In this document: in pieces, positions 55,616 through 64,000 of the stretch
Layout of the letters: each line of letters opens with the position of its first letter
Numbering within the stretch: the stretch's first letter is position 1
Assembly: GCA_009917545.1 (NCBI GenBank)
Contig: QZDW01000014.1
Span: forward strand, 1 to 64,000
DNA: 64,000 nucleotides
Reading direction: 5' to 3'
Source: a bacterium 1XD42-76
GTDB lineage: Bacteria; Bacillota; Clostridia; Lachnospirales; Lachnospiraceae
Made by a program: the position numbers and the translations under genes
Notes under the pieces: generated by a model
Seen by the model: the letters and a program-made list of their open reading frames with translations, nothing else
The model's database searches: none
Told to the model about the DNA's origin: nothing

Positions 55616-56239
55616 ATGCAGGAGGCGATTCTTATATTTATGGGGAAATACGGGAGTCTGGCCGTATTTCTTCTTATTCTGGCTGAGAATCTATTTCCGC
55701 CGATTCCCTCAGAAGTAATCCTGACGTTCGGCGGTGTCATGACTACGTGTACACGGATGCATGCAGCGGAGGTGATTCTGGCGGCTACAGCCGGATCGGC
55801 GGCAGGAGCCTGTGCTCTTTACTATGTGGGACGCCTGATACCGGAGGAACGTCTCAGGCTGCTTTTGCAGGGAAAACTGGGAGCAGTTCTTCATATGGAT
55901 GTAGGAGAAATAGAGATCGCAAAGGTCTGGTTTGCGAGGAGGGGGAGCGGAGCAGTATTCTTTTGCAGGCTGATTCCCGTCCTGCGCAGTCTGATTTCTG
56001 TGCCTGCCGGGATTGCCGGTATGCCGTTTATCCCCTTTATGATTTTGAGTACATCGGGCAGCCTGATTTGGAATACGATACTTGTTTTGGCAGGAAAAGC
56101 AGCAGGGGATTCGTGGGAAAAGGTATCGGAGATATTTGGAGTCTATTCCAATCTGCTGCTGATGATTGCCGGGAGTGCCTTACCATTGTTCGCGATGATG
56201 CGCCAGGTCCACCAGATGGAAAACAGAGATGAAAAATGA
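55616..56239 (+). CDS. DedA family membrane protein
   Basis: The protein has 207 residues with about five hydrophobic segments. ENLFPPIPSEVILTFGG and FFCRLIPVLRSLISVPAGIAGMPF are the DedA signatures (the second with the conserved Arg). DedA proteins are linked to lipid flipping and membrane energetics. GGGAGGG precedes the ATG. Confidence 0.92.
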   Translation: MQEAILIFMGKYGSLAVFLLILAENLFPPIPSEVILTFGGVMTTCTRMHAAEVILAATAGSAAGACALYYVGRLIPEERLRLLLQGKLGAVLHMDVGEIEIAKVWFARRGSGAVFFCRLIPVLRSLISVPAGIAGMPFIPFMILSTSGSLIWNTILVLAGKAAGDSWEKVSEIFGVYSNLLLMIAGSALPLFAMMRQVHQMENRDEK

Positions 56240-56318
56240 TAAAAAAATTGAATTATTCTATACAATTCAAAAATTAACTGATAAATGGAAATGAAATTAA
56301 AAAAAATCTAAAAAACTG

Positions 56319-56690
56319 TTGACAAACCAGTAGAAATCATGTATAGTAAGATTAACAAAAAGACAGACAACAGACAGACAAATCTAAGTAAAGGAGGTAC
56401 GGACCACCGAGAAAGTTACATTCGTTTAGCTTTTATTTTATAAAAGACTAAACACAGGAAAAATACAAAGCCGAAGCACTGAATCAGAATATTTTAATAC
56501 ATACAAATGATATGACGAGAAAGTATCATTGTACAATATAAGAGCCCGAATAAAATAATTGGAGATGGATTCAGAATTCGGTGGCGTAAAAATTAAAATA
56601 GATACAAAAAGAAAGAGAGGAAGGTCCAATGGACAAGGAAATGTAAAGCGGGTATCGGAAGAGAAGAAATTTCGATACCCGCTAATATTA
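56319..56690 (+). other. Promoter-to-hairpin transcription unit without a gene
   Basis: TTGACA (56,319)-17-TATAGT (56,342) is a near-consensus promoter. An AAAGGAGG at 56,390 has no start codon at usable distance. GTTTAG/CTAAAC (56,424-56,453) forms a stem. AGCGGGTATCG/CGATACCCGCT (56,647-56,683) is a perfect 11-pair hairpin but lacks a T run. The only short frame with a ribosome site (GAGAGGAAGG) encodes five codons ending in TAA. The flanking gaps 56,240-56,318 and 56,691-56,799 hold nothing else. Confidence 0.5.
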
Positions 56691-56799
56691 TCCCGAAACA
56701 GCTTTTTTTAAATCAGACACCTTGTATATATGAAGCATAGGAATGATCCATATCAATAACGATTCTTTTACATACCAACCCGGATAGATCAGACAATTC

Positions 56800-57717
56800 T
56801 CATTTTTCAACCCCGCTCAGATCAAAGGGCGGCGTATATTCTTCTTTTGCACTGCTTTTTTTCTGAAGATATCCTTCGTCAAGGCCGAGTGCCAAGGCTG
56901 TATCCACAACTTTATTATATTCATAGGAAGTAATCCGGCGGTTGATTTCCGGATAAGCACTGCTATGAAAGCATGGCGTATACTGACTCAAAAGACTCAG
57001 AAGATACTGGTGCGGAGGAAGCGTTTCCTTTATCCAGTGGAGGAGACGGATGGAATCGTCTTTCATGCCAGGAAGGACCATGTGACGGATGATAACACCC
57101 TTTGACAATAGCTGTGGATTGCCAAGATCCCAGGTCAGACCGCCGGTCTGGCGCAGCATTTCCTTTATGGCCGAAGAAGCACAGGAGAAATAATTGCCGG
57201 CTGATGAATATTTTTGCGCGATCGCATTATCATAATATTTTAAATCGGGCAGATAAATATCTATGTAGCCTTCTAATGCGCGGATGGTTTCCACACGTTC
57301 ATATCCGCCGCAGTTATAGACAATAGGGATGGAAAGCCGGGGTTTTGCCTGGTCGAGCGCATCCAGTACAGAGGGCATGTAGTGGGTGGCAGTCACAAGA
57401 TTAATATTATGTGCGCCCTGTTCCTGGAGTTCAAGAAAAATATCACTCAGGCGGCTGACTGTGATCTCTTTGCCAAAACCTTCATGACTGAGGGGATAGT
57501 TCTGACAAAAGATACATTTCAGAGTACAGCCGGAGAAAAAGACAGTTCCACTTCCGGCAGTGCCGCTGATACATGGCTCTTCCCACATATGGAGAGTTGC
57601 CCTAGCGATGGAGAGCGCAGACGACATTTTGCAGTAGCCTGTCTGCCTTCTGCGGTCAACGCCGCACATTCTGGGACAGAGGGTACAGGCATTGTAGCTG
57701 ATTGCAGGATTCATCAT
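56800..57717 (-). CDS. Radical SAM protein, PflA-like family
   Basis: The protein has 305 residues; AAAGGAG lies just upstream of ATGATG at 57,717. Cys residues in ACTLCPRMCGVDR precede the radical SAM motif SGCTLKCIFCQNYP. LPDLKYYDN follows, as in pyruvate formate-lyase-activating-like proteins. No glycyl radical partner is next to it. Substrate is unknown. Confidence 0.85.
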   Translation of the reverse strand: MMNPAISYNACTLCPRMCGVDRRRQTGYCKMSSALSIARATLHMWEEPCISGTAGSGTVFFSGCTLKCIFCQNYPLSHEGFGKEITVSRLSDIFLELQEQGAHNINLVTATHYMPSVLDALDQAKPRLSIPIVYNCGGYERVETIRALEGYIDIYLPDLKYYDNAIAQKYSSAGNYFSCASSAIKEMLRQTGGLTWDLGNPQLLSKGVIIRHMVLPGMKDDSIRLLHWIKETLPPHQYLLSLLSQYTPCFHSSAYPEINRRITSYEYNKVVDTALALGLDEGYLQKKSSAKEEYTPPFDLSGVEK

Positions 57718-57825
57718 GTTCTCCTTTTGACGTATCGTCAGCCCTTTTTTAGCCCGCTTTGCCCGCAGGGAAGAAAACATATATTCTGCGGGCGAAAACG
57801 GTCTGTCTGGTTGGGCTGTGAATCT

Positions 57826-58014
57826 TTAAGTTTTCGGGTCGCTTACATGCCCGGGCAGAAACGGATAGAGATCATTATAATGCTCGATTTCTGCCTCGGA
57901 CTGCGGGAGAGACGGGATCAGTCCCGTACAGTCCATCGTGGAGCAGGATTGGATATCAACGTCGAAATCATAATTTTTTGCTCTGGAAGCAGCTGACTTG
58001 TTTTTTGCATCCAT
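57826..58014 (-). CDS. Small conserved-looking protein, unknown function
   Basis: The protein has 62 residues from an ATG at 58,014 preceded by GGGGTG. It contains SCSTMDCTGLIPSLPQSEAE and a C-terminal YNDLYPFLPGH. Two Cys residues are present. It sits between the radical SAM gene and the DNA glycosylase on the same strand. Coding status is likely but not proven. Confidence 0.5.
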   Translation of the reverse strand: MDAKNKSAASRAKNYDFDVDIQSCSTMDCTGLIPSLPQSEAEIEHYNDLYPFLPGHVSDPKT

Positions 58015-58148
58015 TTGTATCACCCCGTGTCTTATTGTAGGTCAAAGGGGAGAAGTCCATACATGGATATAAGTGTTATTAAACGGTAACAATTCCGACA
58101 GAACTGTGTACTTGGTGCGGACAGTAGAAACATAGCTGCCGGATACAA

Positions 58149-58637
58149 TCAAAGGAATCCGCCGATGACAGACCAGGCGTCAATCAGTTTATCCAGAGAC
58201 CAGGCGGCATTGGCCGGGCTTGTGGAGGGAAGCTGGACAGCCGTTTTTCCGGTAAGAGGCTGCTGATATTTTCTGTAATATCGAAACGATGTGCTGCCAT
58301 TACAGAAAATCTGTGCAACCTGGGATTGGGAAAGGATCTGCGAGAGATCATTGGGGATCACGTCACGGATGGAGCTGTCGCTCGAGCCGGTAATCGTGCA
58401 GGAAGCGATCACGTCCCACAACGCAATGTGATTTTTCAACAGAAAACACGTTTTGCCCTCAATGGTGTCTGCAGGGAGCTCTTTTGTGACAGCAGCCAAT
58501 ACTTTCCAGAAGCGGTTTTGCGGATGGTGATAGAAAAAGCGGCCTTCCCTTGATTTTACAGAGGGGAAAGAACCTAAAATGAGGATTTTAGAGGATGTAT
58601 CATAAACAGGAGGAATCGGATGTGTAACAGACTCCAT
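58149..58637 (-). CDS. DNA-deoxyinosine glycosylase (uracil-DNA glycosylase superfamily)
   Basis: The protein has 162 residues; GAAGGGAG lies before the ATG at 58,637. ILILGSFPSVKSREGRFFYHHPQNRFW is present in parts as LGSFPS and HHPQNRFW, and PSTSPANAAW near the end. These match the hypoxanthine/mismatch-type UDG superfamily. It would remove deaminated bases. The gene stands alone. Confidence 0.85.
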   Translation of the reverse strand: MESVTHPIPPVYDTSSKILILGSFPSVKSREGRFFYHHPQNRFWKVLAAVTKELPADTIEGKTCFLLKNHIALWDVIASCTITGSSDSSIRDVIPNDLSQILSQSQVAQIFCNGSTSFRYYRKYQQPLTGKTAVQLPSTSPANAAWSLDKLIDAWSVIGGFL

Positions 58638-58858
58638 AGAAGCTCCCTTCTTCCTATATAGAACGAGTGAGAAACCGTTTGCCAAACGACTGGTTTCTTT
58701 GTACCCGATACCATGTCATTGAAGTTTACCATATAGAAACGAAAAAAGAAAGATCGTATCTCCATACAAAGGCCGGGATTTTGAAAATGTTGTAAGCATG
58801 GGGAAGCCGGAACTGCCACGATTTACCGAAGAAAATACAAATTTTTATATTTTTTTTA

Positions 58859-58887
58859 TTGCCATATGGGGAAACTCAACTTATAAT
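58859..58887 (+). promoter_or_regulatory. ftsH promoter
   Basis: TTGCCA (58,859) and TATAAT (58,882) are 17 bases apart, about 118 bases before the ftsH start at 59,005. No heat-shock (CIRCE-type) repeat was seen near it. The rest of the 58,638-59,004 gap holds no gene. Confidence 0.65.
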
Positions 58888-59004
58888 GGATAGGTATCGT
58901 AAAAACCAGGCAGAGAGGCAGATGCCATAGCAGCATAGCTTGCTTGAGCGGTTATGATTTCTCTGGTTTGACGGTATATGTGTAAAAGAATTGGAGATAC
59001 ATCT

Positions 59005-61428
59005 ATGGATAACAACAATCAAAACAGAGGGAACGGCAAGAAACCCAGCGGTCAGAATATCGGCGTGCTGGCGGTTATCATGCTGGTCACGTTGGTCGCG
59101 GTCAGTATGATGAACAGTGCCTTAAAAAAGAGCCGCACAGAGGAAGTCGGATACGAGGAATTCGTGCAGATGCTGGAGGACGGGGAGATTGATTCTGTCC
59201 GCTTCGGAGGAAACCGGATTGTGATTACACCCAAGGCATCCTCTTCCAAATATTCCCGCTATGTGGAATACTATACGGTTCGTATTCAGGATCTTAAGCT
59301 GGCAGAACGGCTCTTGGAGGCTGGTGTCCATACGTATGGGGAGGATACGAGTGCCAGTGCCAATATTTTGAGTATTCTTTTTGGATGGGTACTGCCGTCG
59401 GCACTGATGATTTTTCTGCTGTATATGATGTTCAGCCGCATGGGAGGCGGAGGCGGCATCATGGGTGTCGGCAAGAGCAATGCCAAGGTCTACGTACAGA
59501 AGGAGACGGGAGTTACCTTCGCTGATGTGGCGGGGGAGGACGAGGCAAAGGAGTCGTTAGTGGAGATTGTGGATTTTCTGCATAATCCTCAGAAGTATAC
59601 GAAGATCGGCGCCAAGCTTCCCAAGGGGGCGCTCCTGGTCGGCCCTCCTGGTACTGGTAAGACACTTCTGGCAAAGGCGGTGGCAGGCGAAGCACATGTG
59701 CCGTTTTATTCCCTGTCAGGTTCTGATTTTGTGGAAATGTTTGTTGGCGTGGGAGCATCCCGTGTCCGCGACCTGTTCAAGCAGGCACAACAGTCGGCTC
59801 CCTGCATTATTTTTATTGATGAGATCGACGCGATCGGCCGCAGTCGCGATTCCAGATTTGGCGGTAATGACGAGCGTGAGCAGACGTTGAATCAGCTTTT
59901 ATCTGAGATGGATGGCTTTGATTCCTCAAAAGGGCTTTTGGTGATGGCGGCGACGAACCGTCCGGAGATTCTCGATCCGGCCTTACTTCGTCCGGGACGT
60001 TTTGACCGGCGGGTGGTGGTTGACAAGCCAGATCTGAAAGGGCGCGTAAACATCCTCAAAGTACATTCCAAAGGCGTCAACCTGGATGAAACGGTGGATT
60101 TCGAGGAGATCGCTCTGGCAACATCAGGTGCAGTGGGCGCGGATCTGGCTAATATGATGAACGAAGCTGCGATCAATGCCGTCAAGCACGGACGCCATGC
60201 GGTTGCTCAAAAGGATTTGCTTGAGGCCGTGGAGCTGGTTCTTGTGGGCAAGGAGAAAAAGGATCGGATTCTCAGTAAGGAAGAACGAAGAATTGTGTCC
60301 TATCATGAGGTAGGGCACGCGCTTGTAACCGCGCTGCAAAAAGACGCCGAACCGGTACAGAAGATCACAATCGTTCCACGGACAATGGGGGCTCTGGGCT
60401 ATGTGATGCAGGTGCCGGAGGAAGAAAAATATCTGAACACCAAGAAAGAGCTGAATGCCATGCTGGTGGTTGCCCTCGGAGGGCGCGCTGCGGAGGAGCT
60501 CATTTTTGATACCGTGACGACAGGTGCGGCGAATGATATCGAGCGCGCAACGCGTATCGCACGTGCAATGGTGACACAGTACGGAATGTCGGAGAAGTTC
60601 GGCCTTATGGGACTGGAGACGAAAGAAAACCAGTATCTGACAGGCCGTACGGTTTTAAATTGCGGAGATGCCACAGCTGCCGAGATTGACCAGGAGGTAA
60701 TGGTGATTCTCAAAGGGGCATACGCTGAGGCGAAACGTCTCCTGAAGGAAAACCGGGATGCAATGGATAAGATTGCGGAATTCCTGATTGAGAAAGAGAC
60801 TATCACTGGTAAGGAGTTCATGAAGATCTTCCGCCAGGTTAAGGGACTTCCGGAGCCGGAGGAAGAGAAGAATCCGGATACGCAACCGCCCTCAGGAGGG
60901 GAGAGAGCACAGGGGAGTAATCCAATGCCGCCAGCGGGAGGCTATATGGGCCAGCCGGGAATGCTGAATGGAGTCCCGGTGCCGCCCACTGGAGGCTATG
61001 CAGGCCAGGCGGGAATGCCGAATGGAGTCCCGGTGCCGCCCACTGGAGGCTATGCAGGCCAGGCGGGAATGCCGAATGGAGTCCCGGTGCCGCCCACTGG
61101 AGGCTATGCAGGCCAGGCGGGAATGCCGAATGGAGTCCCGGTGCCGCCCACTGGAGGCTATGCAGGCCAGGCGGGAATGCCGAATGGAGTCCCGGTGCCG
61201 CCCACTGGAGGCTATGCAGGCCAGGCGGGAATACCAAATGGCAGTCCGGTGCCGCCACCCACGGGAGGCTATGCAGGCCAGCCAGCGAGCGACAGCCAGG
61301 GGCCGTCAAGTGGTTATAGCGCTTCAAATGGCAGCGGCAGTCCGGCATCATCAAATGCTCACCCGGTGCCGACGGATGGGGAAGCAGGGAGAGAGAATCC
61401 GGGAGATTACAGAGAAACGAGGCTGTAA
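59005..61428 (+). CDS. ftsH: ATP-dependent zinc metalloprotease FtsH with repeat tail
   Basis: The protein has 807 residues from the ATG at 59,005. Two membrane helices lie at about 14-34 and 125-147. The AAA domain has Walker A GPPGTGKT near 213, and the SRH and [17 protein letters not shown] blocks follow. The zinc site HEVGH (434-438) has Val where HEAGH is usual. After residue about 650 comes a long Pro/Gly-rich tail of 18-residue repeats not found in typical FtsH. FtsH degrades membrane proteins. It is longer than the usual 600-700 residues. Confidence 0.95.
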   Translation: MDNNNQNRGNGKKPSGQNIGVLAVIMLVTLVAVSMMNSALKKSRTEEVGYEEFVQMLEDGEIDSVRFGGNRIVITPKASSSKYSRYVEYYTVRIQDLKLAERLLEAGVHTYGEDTSASANILSILFGWVLPSALMIFLLYMMFSRMGGGGGIMGVGKSNAKVYVQKETGVTFADVAGEDEAKESLVEIVDFLHNPQKYTKIGAKLPKGALLVGPPGTGKTLLAKAVAGEAHVPFYSLSGSDFVEMFVGVGASRVRDLFKQAQQSAPCIIFIDEIDAIGRSRDSRFGGNDEREQTLNQLLSEMDGFDSSKGLLVMAATNRPEILDPALLRPGRFDRRVVVDKPDLKGRVNILKVHSKGVNLDETVDFEEIALATSGAVGADLANMMNEAAINAVKHGRHAVAQKDLLEAVELVLVGKEKKDRILSKEERRIVSYHEVGHALVTALQKDAEPVQKITIVPRTMGALGYVMQVPEEEKYLNTKKELNAMLVVALGGRAAEELIFDTVTTGAANDIERATRIARAMVTQYGMSEKFGLMGLETKENQYLTGRTVLNCGDATAAEIDQEVMVILKGAYAEAKRLLKENRDAMDKIAEFLIEKETITGKEFMKIFRQVKGLPEPEEEKNPDTQPPSGGERAQGSNPMPPAGGYMGQPGMLNGVPVPPTGGYAGQAGMPNGVPVPPTGGYAGQAGMPNGVPVPPTGGYAGQAGMPNGVPVPPTGGYAGQAGMPNGVPVPPTGGYAGQAGIPNGSPVPPPTGGYAGQPASDSQGPSSGYSASNGSGSPASSNAHPVPTDGEAGRENPGDYRETRL
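60958..61260 (+). repeat. 54-bp tandem repeats in the ftsH 3' end
   Basis: Five near-identical 54-base units (starting at about 60,965, 61,019, 61,073, 61,127 and 61,181) and a diverged sixth unit encode [18 protein letters not shown]. Near-identity between the first units implies recent expansion. All three frames and the reverse strand are open across the block, giving spurious frames. Confidence 0.95.
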
Positions 61429-61433
61429 TTCAT

Positions 61434-63110
61434 ATGACAAATTACAGGGTGTGTCCGGATACGGCGCATCCTGTTTTGTTTCGGTGGCTAAGAAAAGCGG
61501 GCCGGAACGGGAGGGATGTAGTAGTGGCAAAGGGGCGTACAGCATACAGGTTTGTTCTGGCTCTGGGGATATATTATGTTACGGCGGGTGTCTGCGGGAT
61601 GCAGGTGCAGGCCGCAGTTCTGAAGAATGACAGCTCTTTGGCGGAGCAGTGGGCGCTTTATAATGATGGCTCATTTTCTATGGAGAATGAAAAGAACCGG
61701 TATCCTGTCTACAATGATCCTTTTGGAGCGCCGGTGGCTCCGGGGGCATGGAAGGAGAACCCGGGAGCTGGGGCTTCAGATTCCGGTACTGGAAAGGGGA
61801 AGCCATCAGATGAGCTGACCGCACTTTCAGGAATTGATATCAATGTGACAGAGGCCTGGGGAAAATATGGGGGCGGAACCCGGGATGTGATTGTGGCAAT
61901 GATCGACACGGGAATCGACTACAGCCATGAAGATCTGACAGGCGCTGTCTGGATCAATGAAGATGAGATTCCAGGTAACGGCATTGACGACGACGGTAAC
62001 GGCTATATAGACGATGTATATGGATGGAATTTTTATAAGGGGAATAATCAGGTATACCAGGGACTGGAGGACAGCCACGGCACGCACGGTGCCGGTACGA
62101 TCGCTGCCGTCTCGGATAACGGACAGGGAATTGCCGGTATCGTGCCGGGCGGCCGGGTCCGTATCATGACGGTGAAGACACTGGGCGGAGCAGACGGCGG
62201 AGGGAGTACTTCTGCATTAATCCGCGCCATCCGTTATGCAGAGGATAATGGTGCAATGATCTGTAATCTGAGTCTTATTTCCACGGCAGATGACAGGATT
62301 CTTTATGAAGCGATTGCTGATTCGAATATGTTGTTTATCGTGGCAGCCGGAAATGGGGACGCCGAGACCGGGATCGGGGTCAATATTGATGAGACGCCCT
62401 GCTATCCGGCGGCATATGATCTGGACAATATTATTTCTGTCGCCAACATCCGGTGTGACGGAAGCCTTGATATCAGTTCCAATTACGGGGCACGGTCGGT
62501 TGATCTGGCGGCTCCGGGCTCCTATATTCTGAGCACGACTCCTAATAACAGCTACAGCTATATGTCGGGAACCTCGATGGCAGCGCCGATGGTTACAGGG
62601 GCGGCGGCGATGGTATACTCTTATTTTGATGGTATTGACGCCTCCGATGTGAAAGAAATTCTTCTGTCCACAACATCTCCTTTGGAAAGCCTCCGCGGCA
62701 GGACGCTTACAGGAGGGATGTTAAATGCAGGAGCTGCGTTGTCCTTTGACTGTGCGGCGCTCAGCAAGACAGGTTTCCGCAATGCGGGCCGCAGGCCGGA
62801 GAATGGCCGTGAGCCATTTATTGAGGCCAAGCTGTCCGAATCGCTGGGAGAGACATTTCTTCTGGTACGGGTTGTGGATATTGACGGAGATCTGGAAGAA
62901 GTTCTCTATGCGGAAGGGGAATGGACAAAGGAGCAGTTTCCGGAAGAGCCGGTGAGCAAGCCGTTTAAGCTCAATGATAAGGATACCGGTATTTTTAAGC
63001 TCACACGTTCCGGGACCTACAGCTTCTACGCCAGGGACAGACGGGGAAATACACATGTGAGGACAATCCGGATTCTGGAAAAGGAGGATGGCCCCGGTAT
63101 GTTCGAATAG
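61434..63110 (+). CDS. Subtilisin-like serine protease (S8 family)
   Basis: The protein has 558 residues. A membrane-like signal segment lies at about 38-58. The catalytic set is Asp in MIDTGIDYSHED (about 156), His in DSHGTHGAGTIAA (about 213), the oxyanion Asn in VAAGNGD, and Ser in SGTSMAAPMVTGA (about 379). The Ca-binding-like GIDDDGNGYIDDVYGWNF lies between. It is exported and probably extracellular. It lies 5 bases after ftsH, so it may be co-transcribed. Confidence 0.92.
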   Translation: MTNYRVCPDTAHPVLFRWLRKAGRNGRDVVVAKGRTAYRFVLALGIYYVTAGVCGMQVQAAVLKNDSSLAEQWALYNDGSFSMENEKNRYPVYNDPFGAPVAPGAWKENPGAGASDSGTGKGKPSDELTALSGIDINVTEAWGKYGGGTRDVIVAMIDTGIDYSHEDLTGAVWINEDEIPGNGIDDDGNGYIDDVYGWNFYKGNNQVYQGLEDSHGTHGAGTIAAVSDNGQGIAGIVPGGRVRIMTVKTLGGADGGGSTSALIRAIRYAEDNGAMICNLSLISTADDRILYEAIADSNMLFIVAAGNGDAETGIGVNIDETPCYPAAYDLDNIISVANIRCDGSLDISSNYGARSVDLAAPGSYILSTTPNNSYSYMSGTSMAAPMVTGAAAMVYSYFDGIDASDVKEILLSTTSPLESLRGRTLTGGMLNAGAALSFDCAALSKTGFRNAGRRPENGREPFIEAKLSESLGETFLLVRVVDIDGDLEEVLYAEGEWTKEQFPEEPVSKPFKLNDKDTGIFKLTRSGTYSFYARDRRGNTHVRTIRILEKEDGPGMFE

Positions 63111-63261
63111 ATTCACGGCAAAACGGACATATCTATGATAAAGATAACTGATGCGAACGAGGCAGGGGAAATAAGAGAGAATGACCGTAGAGCAGATGCA
63201 ATCTGGCAGTGACAGGAACAAGACGGAATCATAAACAACCGGAAAACGGAGGCAGAGTGAT

Positions 63262-64000
63262 ATGGAAAAGGACAGGCTGAGCGGGCTGGAAAAGCGGTGG
63301 AGCCTGTATGATGTGGGAAATTCGGCCTTCATGATGCTGACGGCAACGATCATCCCGATTTACTTTAATGCCCTGGCACAAGGGGCAGGACTTTCCGAAG
63401 TGGAATATCTGGCTTATTGGGGCTACGCGGCTTCGGTTGCCACAATGCTGGTGGCCATAATCGGGCCGGTACTGGGGGCAGCCGCGGATATGGGAAGCCG
63501 GAAAAAACGGCTTTTTACGATATGCATCCTGATTGGGGCCGGGAGCTGTGCGTTTTTGTGGGCGCCTGTTTCGTGGCTTGTTTTTCTGGTATTGTTTATT
63601 ATCAGCAGGGCAGGTTATAATGCCAGCTTGATTTTTTATGACTCCATGCTGGTGGATATTACGACGGCAGAACGGATGGACCGGGTGTCGTCTCACGGCT
63701 TCGCCTGGGGCTATATTGGGAGCTGTATCCCGTTTGTGATCTCACTTGTTTTTGTTCTGATGTATGATGCGATCGGCATTTCCATGCAGACAGCCATGAC
63801 AGCCGTATTCCTTCTTAACGCTATATGGTGGGGGCTGTCGGCAGTCCCTCTTTTGCGGAGTTACCGGCAAAGGGACAGCGGGATACAGGACGATCGTGTG
63901 CGCGGCTGTTTTCGGCGATTATGGGAAACTCTGAAAGAGATACGTGGACAGAGGCATATTGTTCTATATCTGGCCGCATTTTTCTTCTTTATTGACGGAG
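63262..64000 (+). CDS. MFS transporter, UMF1/Atg22-like (cut at the window end)
   Basis: The frame opens at the ATG at 63,262 after CGGAGG and stays open to the window end, giving the first 246 residues. KRWSLYDVGNSAFMMLTATIIPIYF is the UMF1-type start (YDVGNSAF), with about six membrane spans. Substrate is unknown. The 3' half lies outside the window. Confidence 0.8.
   Translation, partial: MEKDRLSGLEKRWSLYDVGNSAFMMLTATIIPIYFNALAQGAGLSEVEYLAYWGYAASVATMLVAIIGPVLGAAADMGSRKKRLFTICILIGAGSCAFLWAPVSWLVFLVLFIISRAGYNASLIFYDSMLVDITTAERMDRVSSHGFAWGYIGSCIPFVISLVFVLMYDAIGISMQTAMTAVFLLNAIWWGLSAVPLLRSYRQRDSGIQDDRVRGCFRRLWETLKEIRGQRHIVLYLAAFFFFIDG

Noticed and set aside
60839-61630. Long frames on the other strand and in another frame of the ftsH repeats
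   Set aside because: The 54-base period keeps all frames open; the translations are only repeat shadows.

Overview
The window reads as a chromosomal segment of a gut Firmicute, most likely a Lachnospiraceae-type Clostridium. Support for this is the mix of strong GGAGG ribosome sites, TTG and GTG starts, FeoA/FeoB, PadR/KTR cargo, a Tn916/Tn1549-type conjugative element, and a carboxyspermidine-type polyamine cluster. The assignment is from gene content only; no 16S or other marker is present.

Positions 1 to about 25,900 are the right-hand part of an integrative conjugative element (ICE). It starts with a 5'-truncated PcfB-like gene (59-745), followed by ArdC-like, VirD4-like, Maff2, VirB6/TrbL-like, PrgI, VirB4, sortase B and a lytic transglycosylase/CHAP gene. 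No relaxase is in view. Several genes are broken by what look like single-base deletions: the VirD4-like gene near 3073, sortase B near 10,586 and a membrane cargo gene in the A-run at 17,039-17,044. Conjugation by this copy is therefore doubtful unless these are sequencing errors.

From 12.5 to 20.6 kb the element carries AT-richer cargo. It holds three PadR regulators, an AraC regulator, a YjdF-like protein, a cupin, a membrane protein relic, a putative ATC hydrolase and a MATE efflux pump. It also holds three copies of a small Cys-rich KTR gene, and three similar terminators close the cargo blocks. The layout suggests that cargo cassettes accumulated at a repeated KTR site. The element ends with a sigma-like Orf7 homologue, a MazF-like toxin with a putative zinc ribbon, an excisionase-like gene and two adjacent tyrosine recombinases (23,120-25,598), immediately before uvrB.

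From 25.9 to 64 kb is ordinary chromosome: uvrB, feoAB, a split ThrE exporter, tRNA-Arg(CCG), queA, a decayed LysR/transporter locus (33.8-35.1 kb), rluF-ligA-metA, a flavoprotein, and a minus-strand M20 hydrolase/DUF3100 operon. A radical SAM gene and a double LexA-box promoter driving a small unknown gene follow. Then come a candidate structured RNA, a six-gene polyamine operon (speA-speE-dehydrogenase-decarboxylase-aguA-aguB), leuB, DUF1015, DedA, another radical SAM gene, a DNA glycosylase, ftsH with a 54-bp tandem-repeat tail, a subtilase and the start of an MFS transporter.

Three intergenic spots (40.1, 43.4-43.7 and 52.8-53.1 kb) carry the same hairpin-rich repeat with a period near 103 bp. 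The points most worth a second look are that repeat family, the orphan SOS promoter, the 45.36-45.77 kb transcription unit, the KTR cargo modules, the FtsH repeat tail, and the spermidine synthase that sits in a carboxyspermidine-type cluster without speD.
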